From the NCBI RefSeq assembly GCF_964340395.1, contig NC_135549.1:28977595-29041594 (forward strand): a DNA stretch of 64,000 nucleotides, in the 5' to 3' direction. How positions within the stretch are numbered: the first letter of the stretch is position 1; each line of letters begins with the position of its first letter. A program made the translations under genes and the position numbers. Below are positions 1 through 18,683 of this stretch, in pieces. The stretch comes from Glandiceps talaboti. Its lineage: Eukaryota > Hemichordata > Enteropneusta > Spengelidae. The notes under the pieces were generated by a model. It worked only from the letters and a program-made list of their open reading frames with translations. It ran no database searches and was not told where the DNA came from.

Positions 1-313
1 GAAAGCGGAGAACCGATAGTGACATAGCGAAACCGCTACAGTTACTGCATCTAATGCACATATTAGACATTTCGTTTTAGCACCAAACACTTATTGCAGA
101 AAATCTAATGATGAAGAAATGTAGTTTTCTCAATGGATGCAATAACGACTCTATTCTATTCTATTCTATTCTATTCTATTCTATTCTATTCTATTCTATT
201 CTATTCTATTCTATAGCTAGGTAATGTCAATTCATATTGTTCGTAATAGCACTGATAGCTGAGACCACCAAGGTAATAGAAACACCTATTAAAGTTTTGT
301 TGTTGTTATTACT

Positions 314-365
<52 letters not shown>

Positions 366-716
366 TAAACGAAACGTTTACAGTTGACAAGTCGTACAGC
401 GCTGTTTGTCGGGAAGTTTGACAGGTTCATCGGATAACATTACTTAATTAAATGGCTACACGTAAACGCTATCTGTTGATGCAATGTTTATATTTCTCAT
501 TAAATGTCCTTATGACATATGTGTTAGGATACACGGTTGTATTCGTTCATTTTCGATAAACGAGTTGAACTATATTATAGCTAGAACTCTCTGTCTATCT
601 CACAATGTGAAAGGTTGTATTCACACATGATTGCCTTGTACGCGTCTGACATAGCGCACAATTTACGAGTACTTTTGTAAGCGATACTGCAGAGAGCATG
701 GACCGCGGTGACCTAC
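1..716 (-). other. First intron of the SLC6 gene (partial)
   Basis: Sequence downstream of the donor of the SLC6 first coding exon. No further coding exon is visible before the window edge. It holds an (ATTCT)n array at about 150-214 and a (GTT)n array at about 299-364. Confidence 0.6.
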
Positions 717-1173
717 CTCCTCCGTTCTTATAGCATAGATAGGGAAACCTCCATATGTTACCCAAGCCAACGGCATAACCAATACATGCCAATATAAAAT
801 CGGCTTTCCGGTCCCAGCCTTCTCTCTCAGTGCCCCCGTCGCCATGTTCGGATTCTTCCTTAACGATTCCCTTCTCAGAGTCCGCAAGTGAGTTGACTTC
901 GACCTCTAACCCTGTATCTCTGTCACCGGTTTGTCCGTTCATCATATCCTCCTTAGTAGCCCCACGGTCATCGAATGTGACGTCGTTATCACCTCTTGCA
1001 ATGTTCCCTACTTGTTCATCATTCACGTCATCCTCTTCTTCGTTTCCCTTCACATCTTCCTGGTCCTCTTTAGTGACGTCAACATTCGCACCATTTGGAA
1101 CAATTTCGTCCGTTTGTTCACTTAATTCAATACCAGCTTGTTCACTACTGCTCACATAGTTGTCGTGTTCCAT
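717..1173 (-). CDS. SLC6 family Na+/Cl--dependent transporter, first coding exon (partial gene)
   Basis: This is the N-terminal exon of a neurotransmitter:sodium symporter. ATG is at 1171-1173, and the exon ends at a clean donor (GGAG|GTAGGT) at 717/716, leaving one base of a split codon; 152 codons are present. The first ~115 residues are a very acidic, low-complexity cytoplasmic tail. Next comes the family start of transmembrane helix 1: a WDRKADF segment, then [14 protein letters not shown] and CYKNGGG. In this family that region lines the Na+ and substrate sites. The sequence most resembles the GABA/creatine/taurine branch, but one exon cannot fix the substrate. The remaining helices lie beyond the left edge. 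The family is certain; the subfamily is not. Confidence 0.9.
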
Positions 1174-2654
1174 GGTGACTGAAGTTCTAATACGGTTTCA
1201 TTCATGAAATTCCAGCTCGGGAATATGATACTACTCGTAGACGTGTCACCCGAGGTTCAAAAACGTTCGATGTTGGAAACAGAAAGACCGTAGAATATAT
1301 TTCAAAGATGAACTTTTGTGAACTAAGTGCGAGGATTGTTTAAGACGCGTAGAATCGTGTGTTATCGTCTTGATAACCGTGATATATGAGTGTAGCTTGG
1401 ATTTGAAGTCCGGTTTGGTAGGGTATCAACGGTAGTTAATATGTCATCCAGTGCACACAGTGCCAATGGGAGGAGCTTATCAAAATCTTAAGAATCTGAC
1501 TAGACGCTATGCACAGTTGCATGTGGAAAAATGCCAAAGTTCAAGATAGATATAAAATGCACTGTGCGTTTACCATTTCATATGCAGACCCGAAACCATG
1601 TCAATTAAAATTGAAAGCTAAATATTTGAGAAGATATAATACTGTGTCTTCAGGAAATGTGATAATAATTGATAATTTTCGAACCTCGTCTTTAGTTTGA
1701 ACACTTCTTTTTGAAAGCATACCAGGGAAAATTCGCATGTACAGGTGTACGCTAAGAACATAATTAGTTTACGGACGGTAAGCTATGGAAGTTACCGTTC
1801 TCGTGCAACACGTGTACATGTCCGGAATGTTCCTGAACAGGTTTAGAAAACGGGGACACAACATGTATATTTTGATATTAACTATAAATTTAAAACATGA
1901 TTTATCCCTCGTCTTTAAGATATGATATGATGTGTCAACAATTGCTTTGAATTCCCTTGTGTGCTTTTCCACTTTAAAAAAATGATTTATTGTTTAATAT
2001 GTTTATGGGAGGGGTGCTAAATACTTAGACTCTCTAGCACCTTTTGAACTGTGAAAATGATTTAATAAGCATCGGTGACCCAAATTCATAAGACTTTGCC
2101 CACCTACGAAAAAATAAAAACATAACAATAAATTTCTCTCTTGATTGATTGTGTCTATTCAGTGTATCAAAAAGTATGCAAATAGAGACACACATGACAG
2201 TCTGTGATTGGATGGGTCAAATCTTTAGTGCAATTTATTACAGTCTGTGTTTGAACATAAACAGTGACATTTTTAGGGGTCGAAATAAAAACTGTACAGT
2301 CAAACTAATATTTGCTTTATACCATACCATATATTACATGACTGATACAAGTTGTTGATGTACAATAAAACAATTGTTCTTGTAGAAAAAAAACTTTCTT
2401 GTAAAAACGTGTTTCAAATATTAGCCATATTTTAGGACATAATCTTGAAGTTACTGATTTACAATGGGGACCATGTCATCTGAAACCGCGTCGTCTGGGT
2501 ACGACACAAATTTTACAAACAAATCATTGCTGTATTTCTTTGTGTACAAAGTATTTTAATAGCAGAGAGAGTCACCAAGTCGTTGGCAGTACAGTGAAAA
2601 TGTCCTGCTAAGATCACTCACACAAAGAAAATGAGTTTTTTTGTCTAGCTAGAC

Positions 2655-3205
2655 AATGAAATGTAGCAATTTTATAATTTGGTGGAAAAAAAATTATCAG
2701 ACCAGACAGTAAAATGTAGCAATGTTAGTAAAGTATTGGGTGGCCAGACTATGAAATGTAGCAATGTTAGTAAACTATTGTGTGGCCAGACTATGAAATA
2801 TAACAATGTTAGTAAACTATTGTGTGGCCAGACTATGAAATGTAGCAATGTTAGTAAACTATTGTGTGGCCAGACTATGAAATATAACAATGTTAGTAAA
2901 CTATTGTGTGGCCAGACTATGAAATATAACAATGTTAGTAAACTATTGTGTGGCCAGACTATGAAATGTAACAATGTTAGTAAACTATTGTGTGGCCAGA
3001 CTATGAAATGTAGCAATTTTATAATTTGATGGAAAAACATTATCAGACCAGACAGTAAAATGTAGCAATGTTAGTAAAGTATTGTGTGGCCAGACTATGA
3101 AATGTAGCAATGTTAGTAAACTATTGTGTGGCCAGACTATGAAATGTAGCAATTTTATATTAAACTTTTGTTCAGCAAGTCAAATGTAGCAATGTTATCA
3201 AATAG
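2655..3205. repeat. 42-bp minisatellite, about a dozen units
   Basis: The unit begins TGGCCAGACTATGAAATGTA and continues with AGCAATGTTAGTAAACTATT. TGGCCAGA recurs at 2741, 2783 and 2825, and so on at exactly 42-bp steps. Outer units are diverged and two are shortened around 3018-3060. Because 42 is a multiple of three, long frames stay open on both strands (14-residue periodic peptides); these are by-products, not genes. Confidence 0.95.
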
Positions 3206-3548
3206 TTGTCGAGGCAGCCGACGTTCGGTTTCAGGTGAACTGTTCTTTTTTGTGACATACGTCACGGTACGTCACAGACCACGGGTTTTAGTCGTGACTA
3301 ATTTAATATTCATCCATGCATCTCATAACATTATTACGTAATCTGATATACATATGGATATTTGAAGATATCCAAACAAACGGAGTATATTATTGACATA
3401 CTATTGTTTATATTTTGGACTCAAGATTTACTATATGAACTTTGCACCCTTGCTGGATATACCATGGTATAATTACCATAATGTTACGTAATACATAAAA
3501 AAGATGACATTTCTTTCACAAATTACATTATATAATACTATATTAATA

Positions 3549-3650
3549 AGTCTGTAAGGTACGCCTTGACGGCGCCCTCACACATCGGTCAACCCCTCTC
3601 ATGTGGGGAGAGAGTAGGGCGGTAATCGGGCGACACCACGTATCTCACTT
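3549..3650. mobile_element. Short inverted-repeat element of the GCGCCCTCACACATC family (copy 1)
   Basis: Starts GTCTGTAAGGTACG, then GGCGCCCTCACACATCGGTC, and ends ACCACGTATCTCAC. The end is a degraded inverse of the start. It is related to copies at 7511-7602, 9588-9694 and 61911-62008. Confidence 0.65.
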
Positions 3651-3660
3651 TCTACTGTAT

Positions 3661-3985
3661 TTAACACAGGCACTCGAATCAATCTGTATGATTTTTGTTT
3701 TGAAAATGTATAGTAAATAATTCTTCGAATTTTGTACTCTTGCACAGGAAATTTTGGTTATCGATGTTACAAATCATGAATATATTTAATTGCGCTTCTA
3801 TTGACTGCACTTAGGTGAGTTTCTGTCACGGTTTGTATTGATTATCGTAATTGTTTGTTGAAATCGTAGGGTGTTTTAATTACAAACTGTCGGTGGCTCG
3901 TTACGCTCGCCGGACCTTCGTACCTTCTTATTTATTATTACATTTTCGAAACAAAAATCAAACAGATTGATTCGAATGCCTGTGG
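3661..3985. mobile_element. MITE-like element with ~60-bp terminal inverted repeats
   Basis: The left arm (CACAGGCACTCGAATCAATC and onward, about 3665-3725) matches the inverse of the right arm (about 3925-3985: ATTGATTCGAATGCCTGTGG). The match covers about 60 bp with few differences. No ORF lies inside, as expected for a non-autonomous DNA element. The host family is unknown. Confidence 0.7.
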
Positions 3986-6900
3986 CATTTAACTATTCCA
4001 TCAAAGCTATACTCTTCACTGTGCAAGAAAATCAATATAAACTGTGATAAATAGTTTTTACAACCCTCGATGTTGTCAATTGTGTTATCATGATTGTTTT
4101 ACAATTTTCACCATTTTTCTGTATTTTTTCTTTCCTAAAAAAATGCCACTCTTACTGAGTTGACTGATTAACATCCTGATTATGACATCGACAGTAGGGG
4201 GGGGGGGGTCGCTGGATTTTTCCATTGGGCCGACAAAAAGTCTCTGGCCCCTTCTCTGTAAAACTAAAACCACCTATTTCTAAAAACATGATAATTCCCC
4301 CTCCCCGTGTCATATTTAAATGACTGTCAGGTATTTCATAGAGTGATTGTTAATTAGTAAAGCTAGCATATCAAATAATTTACAAAATTTTGACAACAGC
4401 ATCATGTAAGCTTAATTAGCAACTAAACTTTATATTATAAGGTTGATCAAATTATTAAAGAAAAAATGTTAGCAGCATCTTGACATTGCAAAGATAGGGG
4501 GGGGGGCTTGAGATGGGCCGGGTGCCATCACCAACCATTCAAAGTTGTGTTACAGTAGTGAAATCTCTGTTGTATATACTAGCTATAATATTTGTTTTGG
4601 ATGTTACAAAAATGTTTAGTATCTTGCATTCTTGATTAACTGCCATGTTATGATACAGTCTTTGCAATGTTATGTAATTTCAGTTATGTGATTCGGTATC
4701 AATTATGTGATTCGGTGTCAATTACGAATGAATTAAAGTGTAGCTGAACATCATAATGGATTTATCAAACGCAATCTGATCTACTTTATTTTTTATTTGC
4801 CTAATTTTTTTTATATATTCTTTTTTGTTCTCGTCATTCCGGGGAATGAAAAATCGAAAAACGACAATATAATATACTGGAAACAGGGGTAAATGATTCC
4901 GTATTCCTACATCAGATCTTAGATTGGTATAAACGAGAAAGGGTGCATTAGTATGAAAAACCCAGTAAATATGTTTTTTCGCGTTTTTGCGACGTGCTTC
5001 TTTACTACCCGTAACGAAATATATTTGTAAAAATAGGGGGATCTGGGAGTGGGAGCAGACTCAGTATGGAAGCTTACAGGTTGACGCTTCACATATAGTT
5101 ATCTTGTTTCGTTTCCTAAGTTTTATTCCACCATTCTATCTAGTTATAAGCGTATGGACTTTAAAAGCTTTCTGTTCTATAAACAGATCTATGATATGCA
5201 AGCAATAGGGTCATATTGAGATGTAAATCGTAATGATACCCATATAGGGGACTAGACTATATTGACATTTGACCTTTATAATTGTTAAATGTTAAAGGAT
5301 ATCTCTTAAATACGGATGTTTATCATCCGGTCTGTTATATGCAAGTCTGTGATATTTTCAGTTGGATGATACGACAAGTATTTAAAAACAACAACCATGC
5401 CACATGGCGTGAACTACGTCAGAGAAGATTTCACTTTTTTGCCAAGATTTTATGTAAAATTTTGTAAATGCGTGGTATTCAGTAAACAAGGGTGCCCTGT
5501 CTGCTATCTGGTGAACCTTTCATTTTCAAGTGGCTAAAGAAAGTGAGATGATGCTTTTATAATGCTACTTCGACAGTCGATATTGGCAGTGGGGTAGTCC
5601 CAAACAATTAATGTAAGATTCCCTTGCACAAACGTACTGACACGTGAGCTGAGCTGTATGTATACAAAGCTCCTTCACTAATATTCAATCCATGCCAGTG
5701 ATAAGCTCATTAACTGGTTTCAGAAGTTACAAATTGCACCAACAAAATAAAGAGAGTTTCAGTAGACCCGCATATGGAAAAAAACTTGCGGGCAAAAAAA
5801 TCACTAGCGAAACCAAACTGTGCGAAACTACTTCATTGCCTGATTCTCGGTAATAATACGTACGTTGTATTATTGGAAATAGCTAGACTATGTATTGTTC
5901 AGTTTGCTTGCAGGGTGATTTTCAAGAACACAGATTTTTACACTCTGTGAAATTGCCTTGAACTGTTGGAACTTTATTAGAAATGGTATTTGTAAAAATC
6001 TGATGATGTCATGATGACTGTACCAGGGTAAGTGAAGTATCCACAAATACAGGATAATCAGGAAGTAGTATTCCTACACAACACAGAAATTAATTCGTAT
6101 TGAGAATGAATTTGCACTGGTGTTTTGGCTGGAAGAGTTGAGAAGCACTAAGAGGACGTTTCAGAAAGTTTGAAAAAACTGACGAGATTGATATAAACTC
6201 TTTTTTTCCTTTTGGTATCTGTGCGTAAGACTTTTTCGATATAAATAAAACTGTAAAGAATAAAATAAGACGACATTGCTCAGCTTTGACACCTGACTCT
6301 GAAAATCAATTTCAATTTGTTGCATGTTTCTGTAAAATTTAAACAAGACTTTCTTGAATTGAATCTTGATGCGTATTATGCTTACATGTAGTATTAGCTT
6401 AAACTTTCCGAGATATTGCCAAGTTACAAATTAGGATTTTGAAATGGTAAAATTAATCAAGTCACAAAACGGAGATAGACACTTTCTTCAAGGTGGGGTG
6501 GGTGATACTCGGGACAAATCAGACGGTCCAGGTTCCAAAACCTGTATCCATTCCTATATTTAAAAGCATTGTTTTTCGGCGAAACTGGAGCCCCGTGAAT
6601 AACACTTTATGGCCGTTGAGGGCGTTATACAATTCCAGTAAGGGAACAATTACGTAACTTCAGTACATGCCTTGCGTGCAATTTGTACTTTTTTGATGTC
6701 TGAAAACAAAAATAAATGTAACACCAATGGGTGTTGTAGTATAGCTGAATATAATTTTGATTCGTTTATACTTGAACAGTACTTCAGACATTATCACTCA
6801 AAACGTAAATCTTGCTGAAGGCAAAACGTTTTATTGTCCACCATATATAAATAACAATTATTGGACTAAGTCCGTCCACAACGTGACACGTTGTTAGCTT

Positions 6901-7510
6901 CAATACAACACATTCCACATAGTCATTTCAAAGATTTACTTGAATGTTTTATTCCTTTAAGATTCCCTGATTACAACAGTTTCGACACAGATCTTGGAGG
7001 GGACCAAGATCTATAGTTTCGTGTCAATTTTTGTCACGTCAATCAATCAATCAATCAATCAATTATTTTACAATCAATTTGTCAAGTAATACCCTTACAT
7101 GGAGTTTCTTCTCGAATCACAGTCATAATTGTTCACAGAGAAATAATACATACAAATTATCATTTTTTCTATTAGTGACATTTTCTACTTTGATTTTCAT
7201 TTTATATAGCACACAAAACATTTACAATACTCTCATGAATGGCAAATCATTATCAGACCCTGATATAGAGCACCAAAGGTAGCACTGATTTATTTCAGTC
7301 CCTGTAAATGGAAATGGGATATTGTTTATAAGTTTAGTTCTTCTATCTATTCCTGTTAATTTAATGCTGTACTTGCTGAACCACAAATGAAGAGATAGTA
7401 ATCAAAACGTCCCAGCCTCGGATATATTCATAATTTGACAACAGACAAGTTATAAAGTCCATACCCGATTCATGACTGTTTACATGTACAACACAGCCAA
7501 TGTATACATG

Positions 7511-7602
7511 GTCTGTAACATAGGTTGTGTCTGGCGCCCTCGTGCATCAGAAAAGATAGAAGACCATTGAGGGCAGAATTACACGACAACATATTTTTAC
7601 AA
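7511..7602. mobile_element. Short inverted-repeat element (copy 2, diverged)
   Basis: Starts GTCTGTAACATAGG, contains GGCGCCCTCGTGCATCAG and TTGAGGGCAGAATTACACGA, and ends ATTTTTACAA. It has the same layout as the 9588-9694 copy. Confidence 0.55.
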
Positions 7603-7992
7603 TGATTTCTAAAGAAGTACATTAAATTAATTAGTAGGACTGGATGGTTTTTGAAGGGGGGGGGGGGGGCAGTTTGGAAGACACCACTCCTGAACAACTA
7701 TACTTTGTCAACATTTTCTAGTCGGTTAAAATGCCCAGCCCCTAATTTGGAATGATTTACATTTAGAAATGTTTTCATAATGACTGTCATCATATTAACT
7801 GATTTAACAACTATGTTTCTTTGTCATATAAACTGTACTCTAAAAGTTATTGAAAATATATACATTGCACAATCTTCTTCAAATGCCGTGAGAAAATTCT
7901 TCAAAAATATAGTCTCGTTTTTGTTTTCTTTAAATCATGATTTCTATGGATATTGAAGCCATAAAAAGTACAATAATACTTGTTGAATCATA

Positions 7993-8110
7993 GACCGTCC
8001 ACCAACGTTGGTTCCTATACGATACCAGTTACCAACGTTGGTTCCTATACGATACCAGTTACCAGCATTGGTTCCCATACGATACCAGTTACCAAAGTTG
8101 GTGGAGGGTC
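7993..8110. repeat. 30-bp tandem repeat (3.3 units) between inverted flanks
   Basis: Units begin at 8001, 8031, 8061 and (partial) 8091. Each starts ACCAACGTTGGT, itself a palindrome, or a variant, and ends CGATACCAGTT. The array is bounded by GACCGTCCACCAAC (7993) and its near-exact inverse GTTGGTGGAGGGTC (8097). A lone relative of the unit end occurs at 8507-8528. Confidence 0.9.
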
Positions 8111-9222
8111 AATGGTTGAATGTATCTTGCAAATTAGTATATTCATAAAAGTAACAAAGATAACATTACCATTGTGTTTGCTCCTGGCTGGATAATGTAA
8201 AGGGTTGACGATTAAACATTGTTATTCACTGAAATTGGAAATACATGTGTGAAAAATTAGCACTATCAAAAGCTCAGTTCAGTTGTGCTAAAAAATGGAC
8301 TAGTGTGTTTTAAGAACAGTAAATATCTACTTGACTTCCCAGGATCTTTTTAGCAAGGCTGGGTTCACCAACTGAATTACTGTGAAATATTTATTTTGCA
8401 CTAAAAAGTTTCAGCAGACAGACAATTTTTCACACATTCATGGGCTCCACTTTATTTTGTCAAACTTATTTGACTATTATAGTCTTTACTACCTGTACAG
8501 GTCTAGTTCTTATACGATACCAGTTACGATTACTGCGATAATCTCCAATCACTATGTCTAGTCCAAGTCAAACATTTTACCATTGATCTGAATAAACCCC
8601 ATGCTGGGTGAAGGGTAAACAGTGCATGTCAGTAGTAATCCATCACAAATTGACAGGCAGTTGTAATTGGTTTACTTCCTTCAGACAATTGCTCATTAAT
8701 ATTCAATTAGTACAGCTGTTTTGACTAAAATCACGTAGGGACGTGATAAAATCATCACATTTTATATGAATGCTGTCCGAGGTAGCACAGATTTCTGTGT
8801 TAGAGTAATGACTTTGACTAGACGTGTAGTGAGTGGAGATGATCGTAGTAACTTGTATCATATAGGAACTAGGCTATACCAGTACCTGTGTGATCTTTAT
8901 TAGAGTTACGTAGTCAATAGAAACAGAAATGATTACTCAAACTTTACTTGTGAAAGTGAAGCCATTTTTAGTGATAGTGATTTAGTTTTGTGCAAATATT
9001 GATTCAGCGATATGTGTGAAAATAAATTTACAATCGAGATACAACGTTAATAGTATGGTACAAAGTAGGGAAATCGAAGCAAGTTTGACCAGATTTCCAT
9101 CTTCAGTTATCGGGGTTTTATAAACCTTAGCAAAAACACTTCGTTACATTACACTTATCAGTGGCTTTAAGTAATCAGGGCACTCAATTCATTTCATTTC
9201 AATTCAATTCAACATCTGAATT

Positions 9223-15924
<6,702 letters not shown>

Positions 15925-16929
15925 GATCCTTGTAAAAACTGATAACACTCTTAGAGAAAAGATAATAGATATATATACTCTTCCGTCATATATATGTCTG
16001 AAATGTTACTGGCTTGGGTAGTACTCTGGATTCCTATGACAAGAAAACTAAGAACATAGACAGAGAAAAGTTGATTGAGTGCACAGCACTACAAAATGGC
16101 ATGCAGTGATATTGCACACGTAACATAGGAGTAAAAAAGAACGAAAATCTTCGTATCAGACTTGACTGAATTTTTTATGGTATCAACTCGGGCTATAAAT
16201 AGGTAACCCCCCCCCCCCCCCCCTCGGAATTTTCCCAGGTTTCCTCAGCAAATCATGGTTGGTACTCGCAAAAAAATGAAGTGTTTTACAGCTGTAACAA
16301 TTGTTCTTACTGATTGCATTTCACTTTTGTTACTAATACAATAATCATTCATAGCGTTTATAACAGTTTTGATTTTGAGTTGTTGGTTTGCTCTTTTCTC
16401 TGAGCTTTTTTCGTTCCAGGCAAACCCCGAAACCAAAAAAGCTCAAAAACAGTGAGAGAGAGAAAAAACTACTCTTGCAATCAAAACTAACGCTACAATT
16501 ATAATATTATTGTAGCTATTTTGTTACATACTAAGCTATACTTCAATATTCACAATGGTACATTTGTACTAGCCAGGTATGAAATCTACTTTTAACAAGT
16601 AGTAATCTTTGCAGCATCTATTTGTACTTGTTGGTTGCCTATAATAACTATTTATATAAATGACAGTGTAAATACACATTGCAATGCACAACCCCGACTG
16701 CTCTTCGTTATGATATTGCCTCTAACATATAATGGCATATATTAAAATGATAACTGGAGAGCAGTTCCAACATAGCGTTCATGAGTTACGTAATGCGTAC
16801 AGTACTACAACGCTAACGGTCCACCATCACGACACGAGTGTGGAACGGTAAACCGAAGAAATACACTTAATTTCATTGACAAATGCGGTGCGCTATGGTC
16901 GAAACGTCGGCAAAACACCTCTTACTTAC

Positions 16930-17060
16930 CTTCACGTACCCTGATTTTTCCGTAGTGGCAATATACGAGAGGAAAGTCGAGTATGCACCGATTTGCAAAA
17001 ATCCCTGTGGGTACTTTTATCACAAGGGCGCAGACATATTGGTTGACTGCTGAGAGCATG
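16930..17060 (-). other. ALG12: Probable noncoding first exon of ALG12
   Basis: On the minus strand a strong donor (GTGAAG|GTAAGTAAG) lies at 16930/16929, about 1 kb upstream of the ALG12 ATG. A plausible acceptor (TTATCAG) lies just before that ATG, near 15937. This would place the ALG12 cap site close to that of the divergent CCDC51. The upstream end is a guess; only the donor is visible. Confidence 0.5.
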
Positions 17061-17306
17061 CGCATGATAAACCACTGGAAAAATGTTCATTGATTGGACA
17101 AAAAGTAATGTAAATTAGAAATCTGACCAATCACAGATAGTTTTACGTATATTGCTTCTCACATATGGCTAAAATGAGACAGGCTGACTGACTGCTGCTC
17201 TAACATTCCACGATGTATTTTAGTTGATCCACACAGTACAACAGTTTCTTGTCACTGATGACAATTTAGAGTGTATCATTTGGTGGGAAGACCAACAGGT
17301 ATCAAA
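16980..17306. promoter_or_regulatory. Probable bidirectional promoter, ALG12 / CCDC51
   Basis: The ATGs are 1.4 kb apart head-to-head, and the inferred ALG12 noncoding exon narrows the gap to a few hundred bases. It contains GCATGCGCATG at 17056-17066, similar to the NRF1 site common in promoters of nuclear genes for mitochondrial proteins. No TATA box is evident. Confidence 0.45.
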
Positions 17307-18683
17307 ATGGGTTCAATTGTCCGGCGATTTGATTTGAAAAAACTGCAATATGTACCAGTCAGTCGGGTGCCAACGATTACAGGCAACCCCAAGGTCGATG
17401 CCAATTTGAACAAATTAACTGGTGGACGTATAGATAACTGGCTACAGAGTTATGAACATTTCCTTGGAATCGCAGACATCCGAGAAGCACAAGCCAAAGT
17501 AACCGAGGTAAGATCACAATTTTGATATTGAACAATTCAGTGACACAGCTGTGGGGAGTAACACCCTCCCTGTACATTTCCATTGAGCACAATGCAGGGA
17601 TATCAACAGTCGAATTTTTAAAATTATATTTCACACACTTCACACACACACACACACAAAGAATTATATTTCTCAGGTCATGTCTTCGAGTTCACACAGT
17701 GTATAGTACTGTACATCATGGAACTTCATAGGTCAGATTGATATTATTCAAACTATTATTACATATTCTAATATTATGTGGTATCTTCACTCATACAGGC
17801 ACAAAATGATCTTGATAATGTCAGAAAACTAGCAAGAACATCAGCCGATGAGTTGGAAACACTGCACGCGGAGCTGAGAACATTGCGAGGCAAGATTGAA
17901 AGAGTACCTCGAGAAGACAGGCGATACCTTGACCTTGCCACTGAAGAACACAGGTTACTACAGATGGAGAAGCACGTCAAAGAATGGCAGAAGAAAATCA
18001 TGGATGATGAGAGAGCCAGATTTGATCATCTGTCTGCTGCTGTGAGGGAGAGTCATGAAAAAGAAAGAGCGAGGGCAGAACGTACAAAATATTGGTCGAT
18101 TATTGGCTCGGTGACAGGCACTGTAATTGGAGTGTTTGGGTCAACTCTAATCACAAGGTATCGAATGAAAGAAATACGTACACTACTTGAAGAGGCCAAA
18201 GAAACAAGCCAACAGGCTCCAGTTGTTGTGAGGGAAGTCGCGGTTTCAACATCTGGTGCTGAAATTTCAAATGACGATATGGAAAAACTCCAACAAGGAC
18301 TAGAAGAAATGCAAGGGTGTATCAAAGACATGAAGACTGCCATGTCAGAAAATGATGTCAAAAAACTCTCTCAGGCCATTGAGGTCATCAAGAAAACACA
18401 GAGTGAAAATCTCAGCATTTTGGGAAAAGATTTAGGTAAAAAGCTGGAGAACCAGGAAAAGGCTCTATCGCAAGAACTCCGAGGTTTTAAGGAACTCTTA
18501 ACAACACAGCCTGTTGATACGACCGGATCCGGGGTAACAAGATCGAGAATGCTAGAAAACATGCTGGATAATACGGAAGAGAAACTGGAATGGCAAATGA
18601 AAATGAGTACATTATCCACTGTAGTTTTTATCTATGGAGCATTTGCACTCACCTTGCCAATACTGTATAGTATATTCAAGTAG
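17307..18683 (+). CDS. CCDC51: CCDC51 / MITOK, mitochondrial inner-membrane K+ channel subunit, 2 coding exons
   Basis: Exons 17307-17507 and 17799-18683 (donor GAG|GTAAGA, acceptor CATACAG|GCA) join in frame to 361 residues; human is about 411. ATG 17307 is the first in frame after a TGA at 17259. Diagnostic blocks are WLQSYEHFLGIADIREAQAK, a long coiled coil (about 68-160), then SAAVRESHEKERARAERTKY, nearly identical to human. TM1 follows at about 166-186 (WSIIGSVTGTVIGVFGSTLI), then a second charged coiled-coil region and a C-terminal TM2 at about 340-360 ending LPILYSIFK. The family product forms the pore of the mitochondrial ATP-sensitive K+ channel with ABCB8. The N-terminus is basic with few acids, consistent with import. 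AATAAA lies at 18688, five bases after the stop. Confidence 0.95.

Larger units (their letters stand above)
1174..9222. other. Gene-poor interval between the SLC6 5' end and the ALG12 3' end
   Basis: About 8 kb in which I see no exon with recognisable protein similarity. The SLC6 promoter should lie just above 1173. The interval holds a 42-bp minisatellite, a 30-bp repeat array, several inverted-repeat elements (listed separately), short G-runs near 4198, 4498 and 7658, and a (TCAA)n run near 7040-7062. Confidence 0.6.

Noticed and set aside
2672-3040. Opposed 116- and 122-residue frames with 14-residue periodicity
   Set aside because: They arise only because the 42-bp minisatellite unit is a multiple of three with no stop; neither has a family match or start context.
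15925-15948. Earlier ALG12 start eight codons upstream
   Set aside because: The upstream codon is GTG, not ATG; ATG 15924 still leaves a full N-terminal hydrophobic helix.
17271-17306. Earlier CCDC51 start twelve codons upstream
   Set aside because: It is a GTG; the first in-frame ATG after the upstream TGA is 17307.
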